Shown: one piece after another, positions 23,176-35,296 of the stretch
Position numbering within the stretch: the first letter of the stretch is position 1
How the letters are laid out: each line of letters opens with the position of its first letter
DNA from: Leptodactylus fallax
Lineage: Eukaryota > Chordata > Amphibia > Anura > Leptodactylidae
Direction of reading: 5' to 3'
DNA: 64,000 nucleotides
Assembly: GCA_947044405.1 (NCBI GenBank)
Contig: CAMRHE010000018.1
Span: 4,960,001 to 5,024,000 of the forward strand
The notes under the pieces: model-generated
Seen by the model: the letters and a program-made list of their open reading frames with translations, nothing else
The model's database searches: none
What the model was told of the DNA's origin: nothing
Program-made: the position numbers and the translations under genes

Positions 23176-24033
23176 AAATGGAAATGAAGATTTCGTTTAT
23201 TTTGCCTGTGTTATTCATGTGTTAATTTCGAAATGGCTAAATTTCTAATTAGGCAGCAGGTTGTTATAAATGTGCAAGAACGTGAATTCCAGAATTTTTT
23301 AGAAACTCTCTTCCACTTTTATAACATTGCAGTCCTTTTAACTGAATATAAATGTTAAGCAACTTGACTGAGCATTAAAAGTTCTATGTTTTGGCCTCAT
23401 TTATAAAAACTATTTGAGACAAAAAAGAAAAGTGGAAGTATTGTCCATCTGACTTGAACATGCTGTAAATTTTTCTAGTACAGGTTTGAAAGTTAAAGTA
23501 GATGTCCAGGATTTGGAGCAACCTCTGGGATGGTGGAGAGGTGGGTGTAAAAAGAAAAAAAAAAAGCAAACTCTGTTGTCCGTCCCCAGTACCCTTTCCG
23601 TCACATGCTGCAGCTTCGCGGTGCTGGAAGCTTTGAGCTCATGTGATCACTGAGATGAATCAGTGGCCTCAGCAGTCGCTGGAGAAGGACCGGTCACTCA
23701 CATACTTCACTGGCTCTGTACCGGGACCACTAAGGCCACTAATTGGATTAGGAAAAGCTTTTACACTTTTTTTTTTTTTTTTTTCTTTTTCTTTTTTGAA
23801 ACCGAATTCATTGGGGCAGATTTACTAAGCTAACTTTTCTAGGATTCTGGCTTAATTTGCTCCATAGAAATGGGTTTCTAATGTGAGCGCTGCTTTAGCG
23901 ATCAGGTCCGGCTTCCAAGATAATCAGCAAACTGTTAATTTTGCTGGAGAAGGATTAATCTGGCTATTCATTCTTTGCTGCAGGGGAAATATGGTATTAC
24001 ATGGCTGTCATGATAGACGGTATGAGTCAGGAC

Positions 24034-24105
24034 TAGGGCTGGGCGATTATGACCTTAATAAAAACCGCAATTAATTGGGCATTTTACCTCGATTACAATT
24101 AATGT
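24034..24105. repeat. GGGCTGGGCGATTATGACC repeat, copy 1
   Basis: The word AGGGCTGGGCGATTATGACC followed by TAATAAAAACCGCAATTAAT is repeated in altered form at 27182-27255 (AGGGATGGACGATTATGACC). This resembles the 5' end of a dispersed non-autonomous element. The class is not certain. Confidence 0.45.
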
Positions 24106-24565
24106 GCTTCTCTTAAACCACGCCTCTTTTACATGATGAGTCTGTGTTGGCTGAACGTCGCGAGGTTTGCACAGCAGTTTCGTTCAAACCGAACACGGCC
24201 AAGCTGAAACTGCTGTTATACTCTGGAGTCTCTTCAGATCCCAGAGTATTGTAACTGGTGGACCAGGGAAAGTGATCAAACAAAAAAAAAAAAAAAGTGT
24301 TACCTTTCTTGGGTTCTGGTGTGACTCCCTGCTGTCTTTGGCGCGTCTGACGTCACATGGGTCACGCAGCGTCGTGGCGCATGTGTCTGTGCGTCACAAT
24401 GCCATGTGACCAGCTGAGACCCAGTCGTAGGCCTCAGCATCTCTGAAGTTAGTCAGAAGCGTAAAAGAGAACAGGGAGCCGCGCTGGAGGCCAGAAGAGG
24501 TAAGTAAGACTGTTTGTTTTGTTTTTTATGTTTGATCACCTCAGTTTATTGTAGTCTAGGGTCTG

Positions 24566-24665
24566 GAAAAGACTGCGGCAGAAACGCATCACGTTTTTTT
24601 CCGTAGCGTTTTTCACAGAAACTTTTTGCGTCTATTATACCACAGCGTGGGGCCCCAGCCTAATA
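24566..24665. repeat. Fragment of CCCCACGTGG-type repeat
   Basis: It shares the words GCGTTTTTCACAGAAAC and CCACAGCGTGGGGCCCCAGC with the right end of the element at 19362-19648, and appears to be a truncated copy. Confidence 0.45.
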
Positions 24666-25659
24666 GTGCATATAGACAAAGGTTGTACTGATGGATGTTG
24701 GCGAGACCCTCATTCCAAACGCATGACAAAGTTAGTGCATTTTAGTGCCCCTGTCATGTGAATATTTACTAGGCTTCAAGCAGACGACCGAGTGTGCAGT
24801 CCGAGGATCTTCCAATGCTCTGTTCCATTCCAATATATTTAGAGCAGATCCTATAAAATATTGGAGCGGAACAAAGCATCGACAGACCCTTGGACTGCAC
24901 ACTTGGCTGTGTGCATGAAGCTTTAGAGTGAAATGTAAGAAACCCCTTTGCCCATTATATTCATGATTTGTGCATCTGCAAGATCTTTATCATATTGAAT
25001 TTTCTAGTGACAAAACTGCACACCCTCCGTATTACTATGAATCGATGTGGTTAGTAATGGCTGTGTGCTTTTGTTGCTAGCTTTTTCCCCTCCCAGTGAA
25101 GTACTTCCTCTACTCTCCACAGACCACAAACATCAGATGCCACAAGCTCTTTTTGAGCAATGTGTTAATCTAGTAGAACACTGTATGTCTTCAGATGTGG
25201 TTGGGAAGATATTGTTTATGGCATGTATTCTTTAGTAGTGTCTAGTGGTGAACTGTACGGTTTACTTCTATGTTCCTAAATCTCTGTTGAAGTGTTTCAT
25301 GGGGAAATTACCATTCTCTATTTGATCTATTGGAAATCTGAGTACAAAATAAAAATGATCAGTAGACCTTAGATATTTTAGAACATTGTTTGGCTACTTT
25401 TCCTCTATAAACGTAGGTTCACATGGAGTTTTTTTTGCATGATGATTTGTCAGACGGAATCTCCCTTAAAATCTGCCTTAAAAAATGCATCCCAACTCTC
25501 CTGTTTATTTCAGTGGGAGTCAGGCAGATTATTTTCTCAGATTTTTTTTTTTTTTTTTCAGCTAGAGTGGGGAAAAAAGGGTCATGATCTAATCCACCTT
25601 ACAGAGCTCAGATATAATAGACCAGCCATGGAGGCTAGCTAAATATAACTGGAGAGTGT

Positions 25660-25920
25660 TTTAAAGGGGACCTTTTACCACCTCCAACAAGTCCATTGGA
25701 ATAGATGCTGCTCCACTGATTCTTGGACAGTTGGAATTTTTTCCCCCACCTTTCCCAAGCCACAAGCACAGTTAGCATTCAGGAGGGCAATGTCAGGCAG
25801 GAGCAGGCAAGGGGTGGTATTCTGACACTGGCTACCTATAATTGGAGCTCTAATTCACGCCCTACTACCTGACACCGCCCTTCTGACATTACAGAGCTTA
25901 AATAGCATATACGAAAGAAG
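25660..25920. repeat. GGACCTTTCACCACC-family copy
   Basis: It begins TTTTAAAGGGGACCTTTTACC and keeps the inner palindrome of the family: GTCAGGCAGGAGCAGGCAAG and CACCGCCCTTCTGACATTAC, ending AGAGCTTAAATAGCAT. The right terminus was not found. Confidence 0.5.
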
Positions 25921-26689
25921 AAAGACTCCAAAAGCAAGTTTCTACGTTTTATAATGCCTGATGTATAACTGTTTGAAATTACCTTCCCCTACCCTAATTT
26001 TCTCTACACAGCCCATTTTCTTTATTATAAGCAAAGCTTGAGCACCTGAGGGTGCACTGATCAGATACACATGACCTCTCCTGTACATAGATTGTAAGAA
26101 GAAAGACCCCTAACATTTTTCAGTTGTTAAATGTCATATCAACCCTCGCCCATATCTCTAGCAATTGGTTGGTGAGGTCCTCACTTGGGAGAACTCTGAC
26201 CAAGGCACAGAACACTATAGCACAACCAAGGCGCCCTTTGGTAGTCCTTTAAACTGGTATGCAAAAATGAAAGAGCACGGTTTTGTGTAAGTGGTGTTGG
26301 CGCACTCTCTTAACCTGGTAGTGCTGCAAATAGTGGGTTGGGGATACATCGTACTTGACTTGCAGCTCTGGGAAAGTGAGTAGTCTCCTATCTACCAAAA
26401 GAAGCAGGTGTGCATAAGTCATGATTCATACCTGTCACCATGTACGAAACAGTTTGTTGGAAGTGCCCTGGGAAAAATCTGGATGGCCCCATAATGGCAT
26501 ATATTTGGAAATGAGATGGGGTAGGCCGTATTGTTTTCTCACCTCCTTCCAGGTTACTATTGTATCTCAGAGTATTAGGGCTGTTTTGATATGTCTCAGG
26601 AGGGAGGAGTATTTAGTTTGGAGTATCTCTCTCAAAGGCCATAGACCCATTAGTTGTTGTCCCAGTAAGGTTATTTTACTGTAAAAAGG

Positions 26690-27170
26690 CATCTAATCCT
26701 TTCCTGAAGCGGTCAGCTGCTGCTGCTGTGACCAGCTCCTGGGGTAGGCTATTCCACAGATTCGCAGTCCTTACAGTGAAGAAGCCTTGTCACCTCTGGA
26801 GATGTATACCATTTTTCTGCAGATGCAGGGACTTCTCCCTTGTCTTTTGAAGGTATTTTACATGGAACAGCTTTTCCCCATATTTCTTGGGCAATTTATA
26901 TATTTATACTGGTTGATCATATCTTCCCTTAAATGCCTCATCTCAAGACTAAACAAATGTAACTTTCTCCTAATAACTGAGGTCCTCCATGCCCCTTATC
27001 AGTACAGACATCCTTTCCATGAACTGATGCCCAGAACTGAACTGCACATTTCAGATGGGGCCGCACCAATGATTTATAAAGTGGTAATATTACATCCCTG
27101 TCCGGGGAGTCCGTACCCCTTTTAATACTTGACAGTATCGTGATGGCCTTAGAAGCCTACACCATAGTCT
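26690..27170. repeat. Probable old interspersed repeat
   Basis: Words such as CTGGGGTAGGCTATTCCACAGA and TGGGGCCGCACCAATGATTTATAAAG are of a kind I associate with a dispersed amphibian repeat, possibly the 3' part of an old LINE. I cannot assign a family. The 112-residue frame across it does not look like a protein. Confidence 0.35.
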
Positions 27171-27181
27171 ACTGTCATAGA

Positions 27182-27255
27182 TAGGGATGGACGATTATGA
27201 CCTAAATAATAAACACAAGTCTTGAAAATTTTATATTGATTGTGGTTAATGAATG
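27182..27255. repeat. GGGCTGGGCGATTATGACC repeat, copy 2
   Basis: Similar in sequence and orientation to 24034-24105 over about 30 bases, then more diverged. Confidence 0.4.
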
Positions 27256-28412
27256 ATTATTACGCCCCTTATTTAGATGCCACTAGATTTTGGTTTTGGT
27301 TATTCACATATCGGCAATCCTGATTGGACGGAGTACAGTTAGTGAGATTTTATTTTACATTTACATTATTTTTATTTACATTTTGACATCCTTTAGCCAA
27401 TGACCATGTAATACAGAATGGCATGAGTGCAGGTTGAATGAAATAATGGTTATGTGTAAGTTCACAGGGATTAATGAGCTGACTTTTTGATTAATTGGCC
27501 ACCCATAGTCTGGGGTATGTTGGGAAGCCTGACACAAGCTTGATCCCAGTGTACACAGAGCCTATAATCCTTAAATGTTATCAGTGCTGTGGAGTCTGGA
27601 CCAATTTTGGGTGAAGTCTGTAAAAACTTCAGAATAAAATGATTATTGTTAATTTATATTATTATATCATTATTATTGTATAATTAATTAGATGCATAGT
27701 TTGTTGCATATTTACTTTCATAACAATTCTATCACTGGCTTTTTTAATGAATTTGAGGATTTTTACTACTGCTGCCATCCATTTATGAAGGAGTCTGAGT
27801 CAGTGATTTGACTTACTGACTTATACAGAAAGTCCACAATTGTTCTGTCACCTTTTTAAGCCATTAGCACAGAGGTTAAGGCACTTTTTTCATTGACTCT
27901 TGCAATGCTGTCTCAGTGCTGCTCTCTATTGTATTTTCTTTGTTTATGATGGCTAGTGGGTCAGCACAGCCTTGCAGTGTGGTATAAATCCAATGAAGGA
28001 CAAAATCAGCATAGATCTTGTATGTTCTCCAGCTGCTTGTGTGGGTTTGAAGTTTCCTTCCACACAATAAATTTGTACTGACAAAAGTTTGTGTGTTGGT
28101 AAGAAATAGAAAGTTTAGATTGTCAGCTTCCCTGAGGCGCATGCAGGGATGTAAGTAATGACTACGTGTACAGCGCGAATATATTGCACTGTATAAATAA
28201 AAGGAAATGATAAAACCTGCAAATAAGCCTGTGACTCATTCACACTGTGTGTAGAGAATGCAATGCACATCAAACAATGTTCTACTGGACCTCTCCTGCA
28301 AGAAAATACTTCATATTGTATGAATTGTACTAAATGGTTCAAAGAAAAAACAGATACACCTATAGCTTTCTTATTGCATTATAGCATTTAAGCATTAAAA
28401 AGGAGTTGTAAC

Positions 28413-28643
28413 GCTAGGTTCACACTGGCGTTTGGGGACCCGAAAGACGGAAACCCTATCCACTTAAAAAGCAGTTACATGCGGAAACCTGCAGACCCCA
28501 CAGACTATAATGAGGTCTGCCCGGTTTCCACCAAAAACGTCAGAGAGAAAATTCCTCCTTGCGAGACTTTTCTCTCCGCTGATTTTAAGCGGAATCTAGG
28601 GCGGAGTCTCGTACAGAGTCTCTGACACTAGTGTGAACCTAGC
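28413..28643. mobile_element. MITE with GCTAGGTTCACAC ends
   Basis: The ends are perfect inverted repeats: GCTAGGTTCACACT against AGTGTGAACCTAGC. The 230-bp body has no coding capacity. It lies about 480 bp upstream of the third arhgap10 exon. Confidence 0.7.
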
Positions 28644-29122
28644 ATAAGTTTTCTTTATATGTCTATTTTAGTAAATACTTATATTCCCCATAAGATACTT
28701 CTTTTCTTACAACTCTACATTGTGTCAATTGATTTATTCCTTTATCTCCCTGGAAATGTATGAATTTCTTTGTGTTGGAACTATGAGTTCTGACACTGCC
28801 AGACTGTAAGGATCCACACTGTAGACGAGGGGAATGGTTACACCCAGCTGTCAATTAATTTCTACATTTCCAGGAGGAATAACAGAGGGATAACACAATG
28901 CAGAGTTTCAAGAAAACATGCTACAACATTACTGCATGTGGAATACAAGTATGTAGTAAACCTGACAGGTCCTCTTGGAAAGAAGAGTTTACAGGTATGT
29001 AATATTTATTTATGGATGCAGTCAGCATCTACAGTATATATGCACATAACCTTATACTGTGAAGAAATACACCAGATTATATATCTGCTATATGAAAATA
29101 TATTTTATATGCTTGATTTTAG

Positions 29123-29258
29123 ATTTTTTCAAACCCTCCTGATGAGTCTGTAAATGAGCCCACATCTATATCTCCTCGTGCTCCACCTAGACAGTCGCGG
29201 AGACAACGTAGCAAGAGGCCAGTTGCTGTGTACAACCTCTGTCTTGAACTAGATAATG
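29123..29258 (+). CDS. arhgap10 internal exon, post-RhoGAP linker
   Basis: This 136-bp exon lies between GATTTTAG and GTAAGA. It starts in phase 0 and ends one base into a codon. The translation begins IFSNPPDESVNEPTSISPRA and ends PPRQSRRQRSKRPVAVYNLC followed by LELDN. The basic stretch followed by KRPVAVYNLCLEL is, from memory of the family, characteristic of ARHGAP10 (GRAF2) and not of the ARHGAP26 linker, which makes the gene assignment. This part joins the RhoGAP domain to the proline/serine-rich linker before the SH3 domain. The proline- and serine-rich first half diverges freely between species, while the second half is conserved. Confidence 0.93.
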
Positions 29259-30019
29259 GTAAGATGATCTGAAACACCTGAACATAACCTTCTCTAATTC
29301 CGCACAGCCATGGAGAACACTTTATATGGCTACTGATAATGCAACCAACCTAAATATTTGAGCATGTGTAACACACTTTACATGGCTGATATACCAGCAA
29401 GTCAGTCAAACTACTACTGTAACTGTGAACATTTCTTTGCTATTCGTATATGTATGTACACGGTTTTATCATATATGGCGGGATTTATTGGTATCCTTTT
29501 TTTTACCCCAGTAATTTCACACTTTTTATTTTTTATTTTTAAATATCCATTTTTTTTTATTTCACAATTAAAGAAATATACATGTATTTCTTTTCTCTTG
29601 TACCTTTTTGTGAAATAGTATAGTACAATTTCCAATTCACATTTAGATTTATAAACTAGCACCAACAATCAGGATGCAGTTTAGTTGATACCATATATCA
29701 GTAAAGCTCCTGAAGCTCCTAAAGCTCCTTGATTCATTTGAAGAGGTTGGGGGTCCCTGGTGGCAAACCCCCTTCGATTAGCTACTGATGGCCTACCCTA
29801 AGAATAGATCATCAGCAGTTTATTCTCGGAAAACCCTTTAATGTTAAGGCATTTTGGCTGATTTCCTACTTTTGGTGTTAGTTTTAGAAATGATCCAAGA
29901 CCGGTCTCGTCACGTAAACTTCACCAACAAAACTCAATATAATACCAAAATGATGAAAAAACATTAAAACATGACTTTTAGTAATTACCAAATAATATGT
30001 CATAGAATGTAATAGTGTA

Positions 30020-31587
30020 CAGTCATGGCCAAAAGTTTTGAGAATGATACAAATATTAATTTTTACAAAGTCTACTGCTTCAGTTTTTCTAATGGCAATT
30101 TGCATATACTCCAGAATGTTATAAAGAGTGATCAGCTTAACAGCAATTACTTGCAAAGTCAATATTTGCCTAGAAAATGAACTTTATCCCCCAAAACACA
30201 TTTTCAACATCATTGCAGCCCTGCCTTAAAAGGACCACCTAACATCGTTTCAGTGATTGCTCCATTAACACAGGTGTGGGTGTTGATGAGGACAGGGCTG
30301 GAGATCAATCTGTCATGATTAAGTAAGAATGACACCACTGGACACTTTAAAAGGAGGCTGGTGCTTGCCATCATTGTTTCTCTTCTGTTAACCATGGTTA
30401 TCTCTAAAGAAACACGTGCAGTCATCATTGCACTGCACAAAAATGGCCTAACTGGGAAGAGTATTGCAGCTAGAAAGATTGCACCTCAGTCAACAATCTA
30501 TCGCATCATCAAGAACTTCAAGGAGAGAGGTTCCATTGGTGCCAAAAAGGCTCCAGGGCGCCCAAGAAAGACCAGCAAGCGGCAGGACCGTCTCTTAAAA
30601 GTGTTTCAGCTGCGGGATCGGGCTACCAGCAGTGCAGAGCTTGCTGAGGAATGGCAGCAGGTAGGAGTGAGTGCATCTGCACGCACTGTGAGGCGGAGAC
30701 TCTTGGAGCAAGGCCTGGTCTCAAGGAGGGCAGCAAAGAAGCCACTTCTCTCCAGAAAAAACATCAGGGACAGACTGATATTCTGCAAAAGGTACAGGGA
30801 GTGGACTGCTGAGGACTGGGGTAAAGTCATTTTCTCTGATGAATCCCCTTTTTGATTGTTTGGAACATCTGGAAAACAGCTTATTCGGAGAAGAAGAGGT
30901 GAGCGCTACCACCAGTCTTGTCTCATGCCAACTGTAAAGCATCCTGAAACCATTCATGTGTGGGGTTGCTTCTCAGCCAAGGGAATCGGCTCTCTCACAG
31001 TCTTGCCTAAAAACACAGCCATGAATAAAGAATGGTACCAGAATGTCCTCCAAGAGCAACTTCTCCCAACCGTCCAAGAGCAGTTTGGCGCTCAACAATG
31101 CCTTTTCCAGCATGATGGAGCACCTTGCCATAAAGCAAAGGTGATAACTAAATGGCTCAGGGAACAAAACATAGAGATTTTGGGTCCATGGCCTGGAAAC
31201 TCCCCAGATCTTAATCCCATTGAGAACTTGTGGTCAATCATCAAGAGACGGGTGGACAAACAAAAACCAACAAATTCAGACAAAATTAAAGCATTGATTC
31301 TGCAAGAATGGACTGCTATCAGTCAGGATTTGGTCCAGAAGTTGATTGAGAGCATGCCAGGGAGAATTGAAGAGGTCCTGAAGAAGAAGGGTCAACACTG
31401 CAAATATTGACTTGCTGCATTAACTCATTCTAACTGTCAATATAAGCTTCTGTTACTCATAATATGAATGCAATTATATTTCTGTATGTGATAAAAACAT
31501 CTGACAAACACACATAAAAACCAGAGGGCAGCAGATCATGTGAAAATATAATATTTGTGTCATTCTCAAAACTTTTGGCCATGACTG
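30020..31587 (+). mobile_element. Tc1-like DD35E element, copy 1 (complete)
   Basis: The element is 1568 bp with TA on both sides. Its ends are inverted repeats: CAGTCATGGCCAAAAGTTTT at the left, the same in reverse complement at the right, extending to AGAATGATAC. One transposase frame occupies the centre. It is about 99.5 percent identical to the copy at 51345-56247 once the nested LINE there is removed (I count about seven differences by eye). This points to recent activity. The spacing of catalytic residues is that of the DD35E group described as Traveler; that family label is an inference. Confidence 0.92.
30394..31410 (+). pseudogene. DD35E Tc1-like transposase, one premature stop
   Basis: The start is taken at ACCATGG, giving 338 residues. 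The N-terminal paired helix-turn-helix region begins MVISKETRAVIIALH and is followed by a KAPGRPRKTSKR AT-hook. The second helix ends in SRRAAKKPLLSRKN. The catalytic triad is Asp149 (FSDES), Asp241 (FQHDGAPCH) and Glu277 (NPIENLW), with 35 residues between the last two. Codon 154 is TGA, where the sister copy has CGA (Arg); the change is C to T at a CpG. Everything else is open, so this copy is inactivated by a single transition just after the first catalytic residue. Confidence 0.92.
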
Positions 31588-31989
31588 TACAGTACAAATG
31601 AAAACCACATGTAAAATATTCCTATAACATGTCTTCTAGATCAACTATGGCACACACAAACTAGATGCCCATCATGTCTCAGAAGCCACACAATTACTTC
31701 ACATCTAGGTGAAATGACAATACAACTTAACCCCCAGGAAATAGAGCCATATATTCATTCGAGAGTGGTTGTTCCCTGACCCTCAGACACCCTGTGATTT
31801 TGTACATGCTACAGCTTCAGCATTCTGTTATGTCCTGTGAAAACAAACATTTCTTGAAGGGATTTTCCCCATATAGTAAGTTATCATTTGTTCTCAGAAT
31901 AGGTGATAAGTGTCTGATTGGAGGAGGCCAAACCACTGGAACCCCCACTGGTCTTAAGAACAAGGGTCCTTTTACCCTCCGATTCAATT

Positions 31990-32090
31990 GACGCAGTGGT
32001 CGATCATGTGGCTTGCTGCTGTAATGAAACTCTAAAGCAGTGCAGGACTTAACTTTGCACTATACTTGGCCGTGTACATGATCGACCGCT
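31990..32090. repeat. Short inverted repeat
   Basis: CAGTGGTCGATCATGTGGC and GCCGTGTACATGATCGACCGC are approximate complements separated by about 50 bases. It is likely a piece of a dispersed inverted-repeat family whose outer ends (GATAAGTGTCTGATTGGAGG) are partly visible just upstream. Confidence 0.4.
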
Positions 32091-32242
32091 CCCTTAATTC
32101 TTACAAAGCAAAAAGGAACCCAGTTCTTGTGATGGGAGGGGGTCCTAGTTTACAGATCACACAAAATCTTTAAGTCCACAGTTTACAAGATGAGTGATGT
32201 AATATGTGAGTAAAATGCAGGAACACTGTGTGTGTCATGTTT

Positions 32243-33720
32243 CTTTGTTTTTTTTTGTTTTTTTTATAAATTCTTTATTTAAATTTTCAATAAAATACAA
32301 AAATACAAACAGTAATGGTTCAAACAGAAATACATTTGTCAGAGTCAGCGATACATGTAAGGGAATGTTTGCAACGAAAAGTAACTGACACATAAACAAT
32401 ATAACACTTAGATCATAGGATAATCTTTCAGAGTAATCAAGCCAGGTATACAACAATATTTCTGAACCTTGAAGGGAGCCAGCGTAAGGTAGGCAGGGGT
32501 GGGGGAAGCTGTTTGAAGGAGAGCATCAGAGGAAGGTCCAAGTAGGAGAGGGCAAAGGGGAAATGGAAGGGAGAGAGAGAGAGAGAGAGGGAGGGGAGAA
32601 AAAAAGGGGAAAAAGGGAAAGGGTGGAGTGTGGTGTCTCTCAGCCGGCCACTCAGGTTCTCATGAGGTGTCAGTGCTCCTGTTTGCCCTGAAACATGATC
32701 CATGGGGTCCAGATGGATATAAGAGTCATGTGTATCCCTGAGGTAGGCAGTGAAGTCTTTCATTCTCTGAATGTTCTTCACTTTGCATACCCAATGTAAG
32801 AGCTTTGGAGGGGTGGGGGACCACATAGAGCTGGGATACAGGTTCTTGCTGCATTAACACAATGTTTCAGGGAAGACTTACTGTAGGCTCTGAGGGAGAG
32901 GTCAGAGATGTGCAGCAAGAAAAAGGTCCCAGGAGTCTAGTATGGAAATCTGAAAGACTCGTGTGAGAATGCAGTGTACTCCCACTCAATAGGGCAAGGG
33001 GCAAGAACAGAACAGGTGAAAGAGGGTGCCTTCTGTGGACATACATCTCCAGCACAGTGTGTTTGGAAACTTTTTTTTCACAGTTTTTGTAGCACACTTT
33101 CTGATTATTTAGAGGATTATATAGAGGATTAATGTGTGAATTCCAGGATTCTACTAAACTAAGAGTCCGAGAAGGACAGTCTCAGGTCTCCCACCCCTCC
33201 CCCCACCCCCAAATTTATGTAGGAATGGTGGAGTGTAGTCGTGGGCGGGAGATATTAATAGAACATAAAATTCCGACAGGTCATGCCAGTAAGAAGCAGC
33301 CCCAACACATGCCTTCTAAAAGGAAGTCAATGGCCTATCATAACTGTCCAAAGTGGTAAGGGAGGATAGGAAGTGTATCAGTTGTATGACACTCCAGGTG
33401 CCCAAAGGAGTCAGTTCCCAGGACTCCAGTAAGGTTGTGTAGAGAATCTAGGACTGTTTCGAGTAGAAGTCTTTCACTCTGCAAAATACCTGCTGTGCGC
33501 CATAAGCGAAAATGGCCCAGGCCCATTCCCGAAGCAAAGTCAGGGTTATCCAAGATGGGAACATGGAGGATGGGGCAAGTGAGACCGATTCTCTCTGAAA
33601 AAACGAACAAGTGGTTGTCAGGAGGAGGGCGGCTTCGTAATATCTCCTAATATGGGGAAGTCCAATGCCCCCTTGCGACTTGAGAAGGAATAATATAGAT
33701 CTAGATAATTGGTGCTTTTT
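32243..33720 (-). mobile_element. L1-type LINE, 5'-truncated 3' end
   Basis: Read on the minus strand, the sequence runs from the C-terminal part of an ORF2-like protein through a purine-poor 3' UTR to an A-rich tail, seen on the plus strand as T-rich sequence at 32243-32266. A (GA)n-like stretch at 32565-32600 belongs to the 3' UTR. The left edge of the element in its own orientation is uncertain because a MITE (33715-33966) adjoins it. Confidence 0.7.
32700..33700 (-). pseudogene. L1 ORF2 C-terminal remnant
   Basis: On the minus strand the first recognisable word is KSQGGIGLP, the conserved motif after the L1 reverse transcriptase thumb, followed by RRYYEAALL. Further on, CWRCMSTEGTLFHLFCSCP matches the cysteine-rich C-terminal motif (CWRC..GT..H..W.CP) of L1 ORF2. 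It continues to HCVNAARTCIPALC and, in a shifted frame, MKDFTAYLRDTHD. Stops and frameshifts separate these blocks, so it is a non-functional relic. The 129-residue open frame at 32437-32826 is the tail of this ORF running into the 3' UTR and is not a separate gene. Confidence 0.7.
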
Positions 33721-33966
33721 ATTTTGGCACCCAGTCTACTAAATAGACTCTTTACTGTCAGGTGAGCGGATAACATGGTTCTGCCCACCTGACAGTAGAA
33801 GACATAAATAGCAGGTTGGGTGCTAAAAAAAAACAGCTTTGGTTGCTCAGGAATGGCAGTGGCTAGAGAAAAAAATTCCAACAGTGTTTGAATAAGTGTG
33901 TCTCCACTGATTCTATGATGCAAAGAGTTGGAGTTGGTGGAGGTGTTGAAAAGTCCAGTTAAAGTA
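33715..33966. repeat. GGACCTTTCACCACC-family copy, reverse orientation
   Basis: It ends GTTGGTGGAGGTGTTGAAAAG followed by TCCAGTTAAAG, the reverse complement of the family start. The internal word CTGTCAGGTGAGCGGATAAC faces CACCTGACAGTAGAAGAC. It abuts the truncated L1. Confidence 0.45.
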
Positions 33967-35296
33967 CACATTCTTTTGGCTATACAGTGGCATAAGTCTG
34001 TCTTCTATTGGAAGTATACATTCAGCAGTACTCCCAACATATATGCATATATGTCTGATAGATGGCTCTTACTTAATGTTAACAGAGCCTAAGATTGTTT
34101 TGCGGGCACTTTTTTTGCACCTGTATTTTACAAATGAGGCTGACTTGAGAGCTGCTGATTTTAACCAATGACATAATAGTACCTCATGATGCTATGATCT
34201 TGAGGCAGCAGCAGACAGGCTGGGACACATCCATAGTGCAAAAATGCTCGTCTGAAACTATGCGTGGGTTCTGAGCTGCAATATCGCAATGCAGCCACTG
34301 CACAGTGTACGGAGATATCTACTTCTGGCTCAATACACTGTGCTGAAAATAGCTGATTAATGTGGGAGCTGGCCCCCCAATGATCTGATATTGATGGTCT
34401 ATCCTAAGAATTGGTCAAGATTATCAAGCCTTGGAGTAAACTCTTAGGATATGCCATAAATGGTTGTTAAATGTGAGCGCTACCTCTGAGAGCTGCATCC
34501 ATCAGAAGAACAGACCCTGTTCAGGGCTGCAAGTGAATGCGAGAGAGGCTGCCTGCTCATCTATTTTCGGTGATGGAGTAGTTCCATTCCTGGCTTTAGT
34601 TTTAAAGATAATAATGTAAATTATCTAATACTAATACTAATTAGTATTAATACTAATCTAAAACATGGAGATATATATGATTTTATTTTCAGATCTAGTA
34701 TTTGCAGCATAACATATATATCTGAACAATCAAATTCACAAAATCTAAATTTTCAGTTAACACGTATATACACAAGTAAATGGACAGTAAGTTCAGTATC
34801 TGTTAACCACTTTACAAACAGTTAGGTTTACTACATAAACTTTACTAATGAAAATGATCCCTCAAACTTAATTTCATCTGAGCATATTTGCTGCATATTT
34901 CCTATATGGGAGTACTTTAATTTATTGCATAGAATAAAGCAAAGAAATGCATTTTTAAAACAGAATGCTGTAGGCATAATATTTGCTGCTTCAATGCTGG
35001 CGTCTCGGTTGATCCATGGCCCCTCCTATCCAGAGGACAAGTCTACAGAGTTTAGCAAAGTCAGCAAACTTTATGCCGATGGCATTTTCTTTTTGTAACT
35101 GCAGCTTCTTAAAAATTTACTTGCCTGTTTACTGTAAATATAGCATTGTGCTCTTTTGTTCCTTTGTGTGTGCTACTTTTGAAAGCTCTTATGATATCTT
35201 GTTGTAATTCTCGGTAGATAGATTTAATAATAGTAGTAATATAATCTCATGTGATATACATACACACAAAAAAAAATTTACTTGACTAATGTGAGC

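Larger units (their letters stand above)
9168..29122 (+). other. arhgap10 intron, about 20 kb
   Basis: The intron runs from GTACAG to GCTTGATTTTAG in phase 0. No further exon was recognised inside it. It carries the repeats listed separately. Stretches 11100-12960, 14920-16800, 21710-22420 and 27260-28410 hold A/T-rich sequence with short frames and nothing I can name, apart from a few copies of the frog-type word GGGGGAGATTTAT (about 11889) and similar short dispersed motifs. Confidence 0.8.

Noticed and set aside
26787..27125. 112-residue plus-strand frame
   Set aside because: Lies in an interspersed-repeat-like stretch; no known domain, and no splice or start context was found.
29358..29668. 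Overlapping open frames on both strands just after the third exon
   Set aside because: Low-complexity A/T-rich sequence rich in Phe and Lys codons; chance frames.
32437..32826. 129-residue minus-strand open frame as a host gene
   Set aside because: Its N-terminal words continue the L1 ORF2 C-terminus and the rest is translated 3' UTR (poly-Ser/Leu/Pro from a GA-rich stretch).
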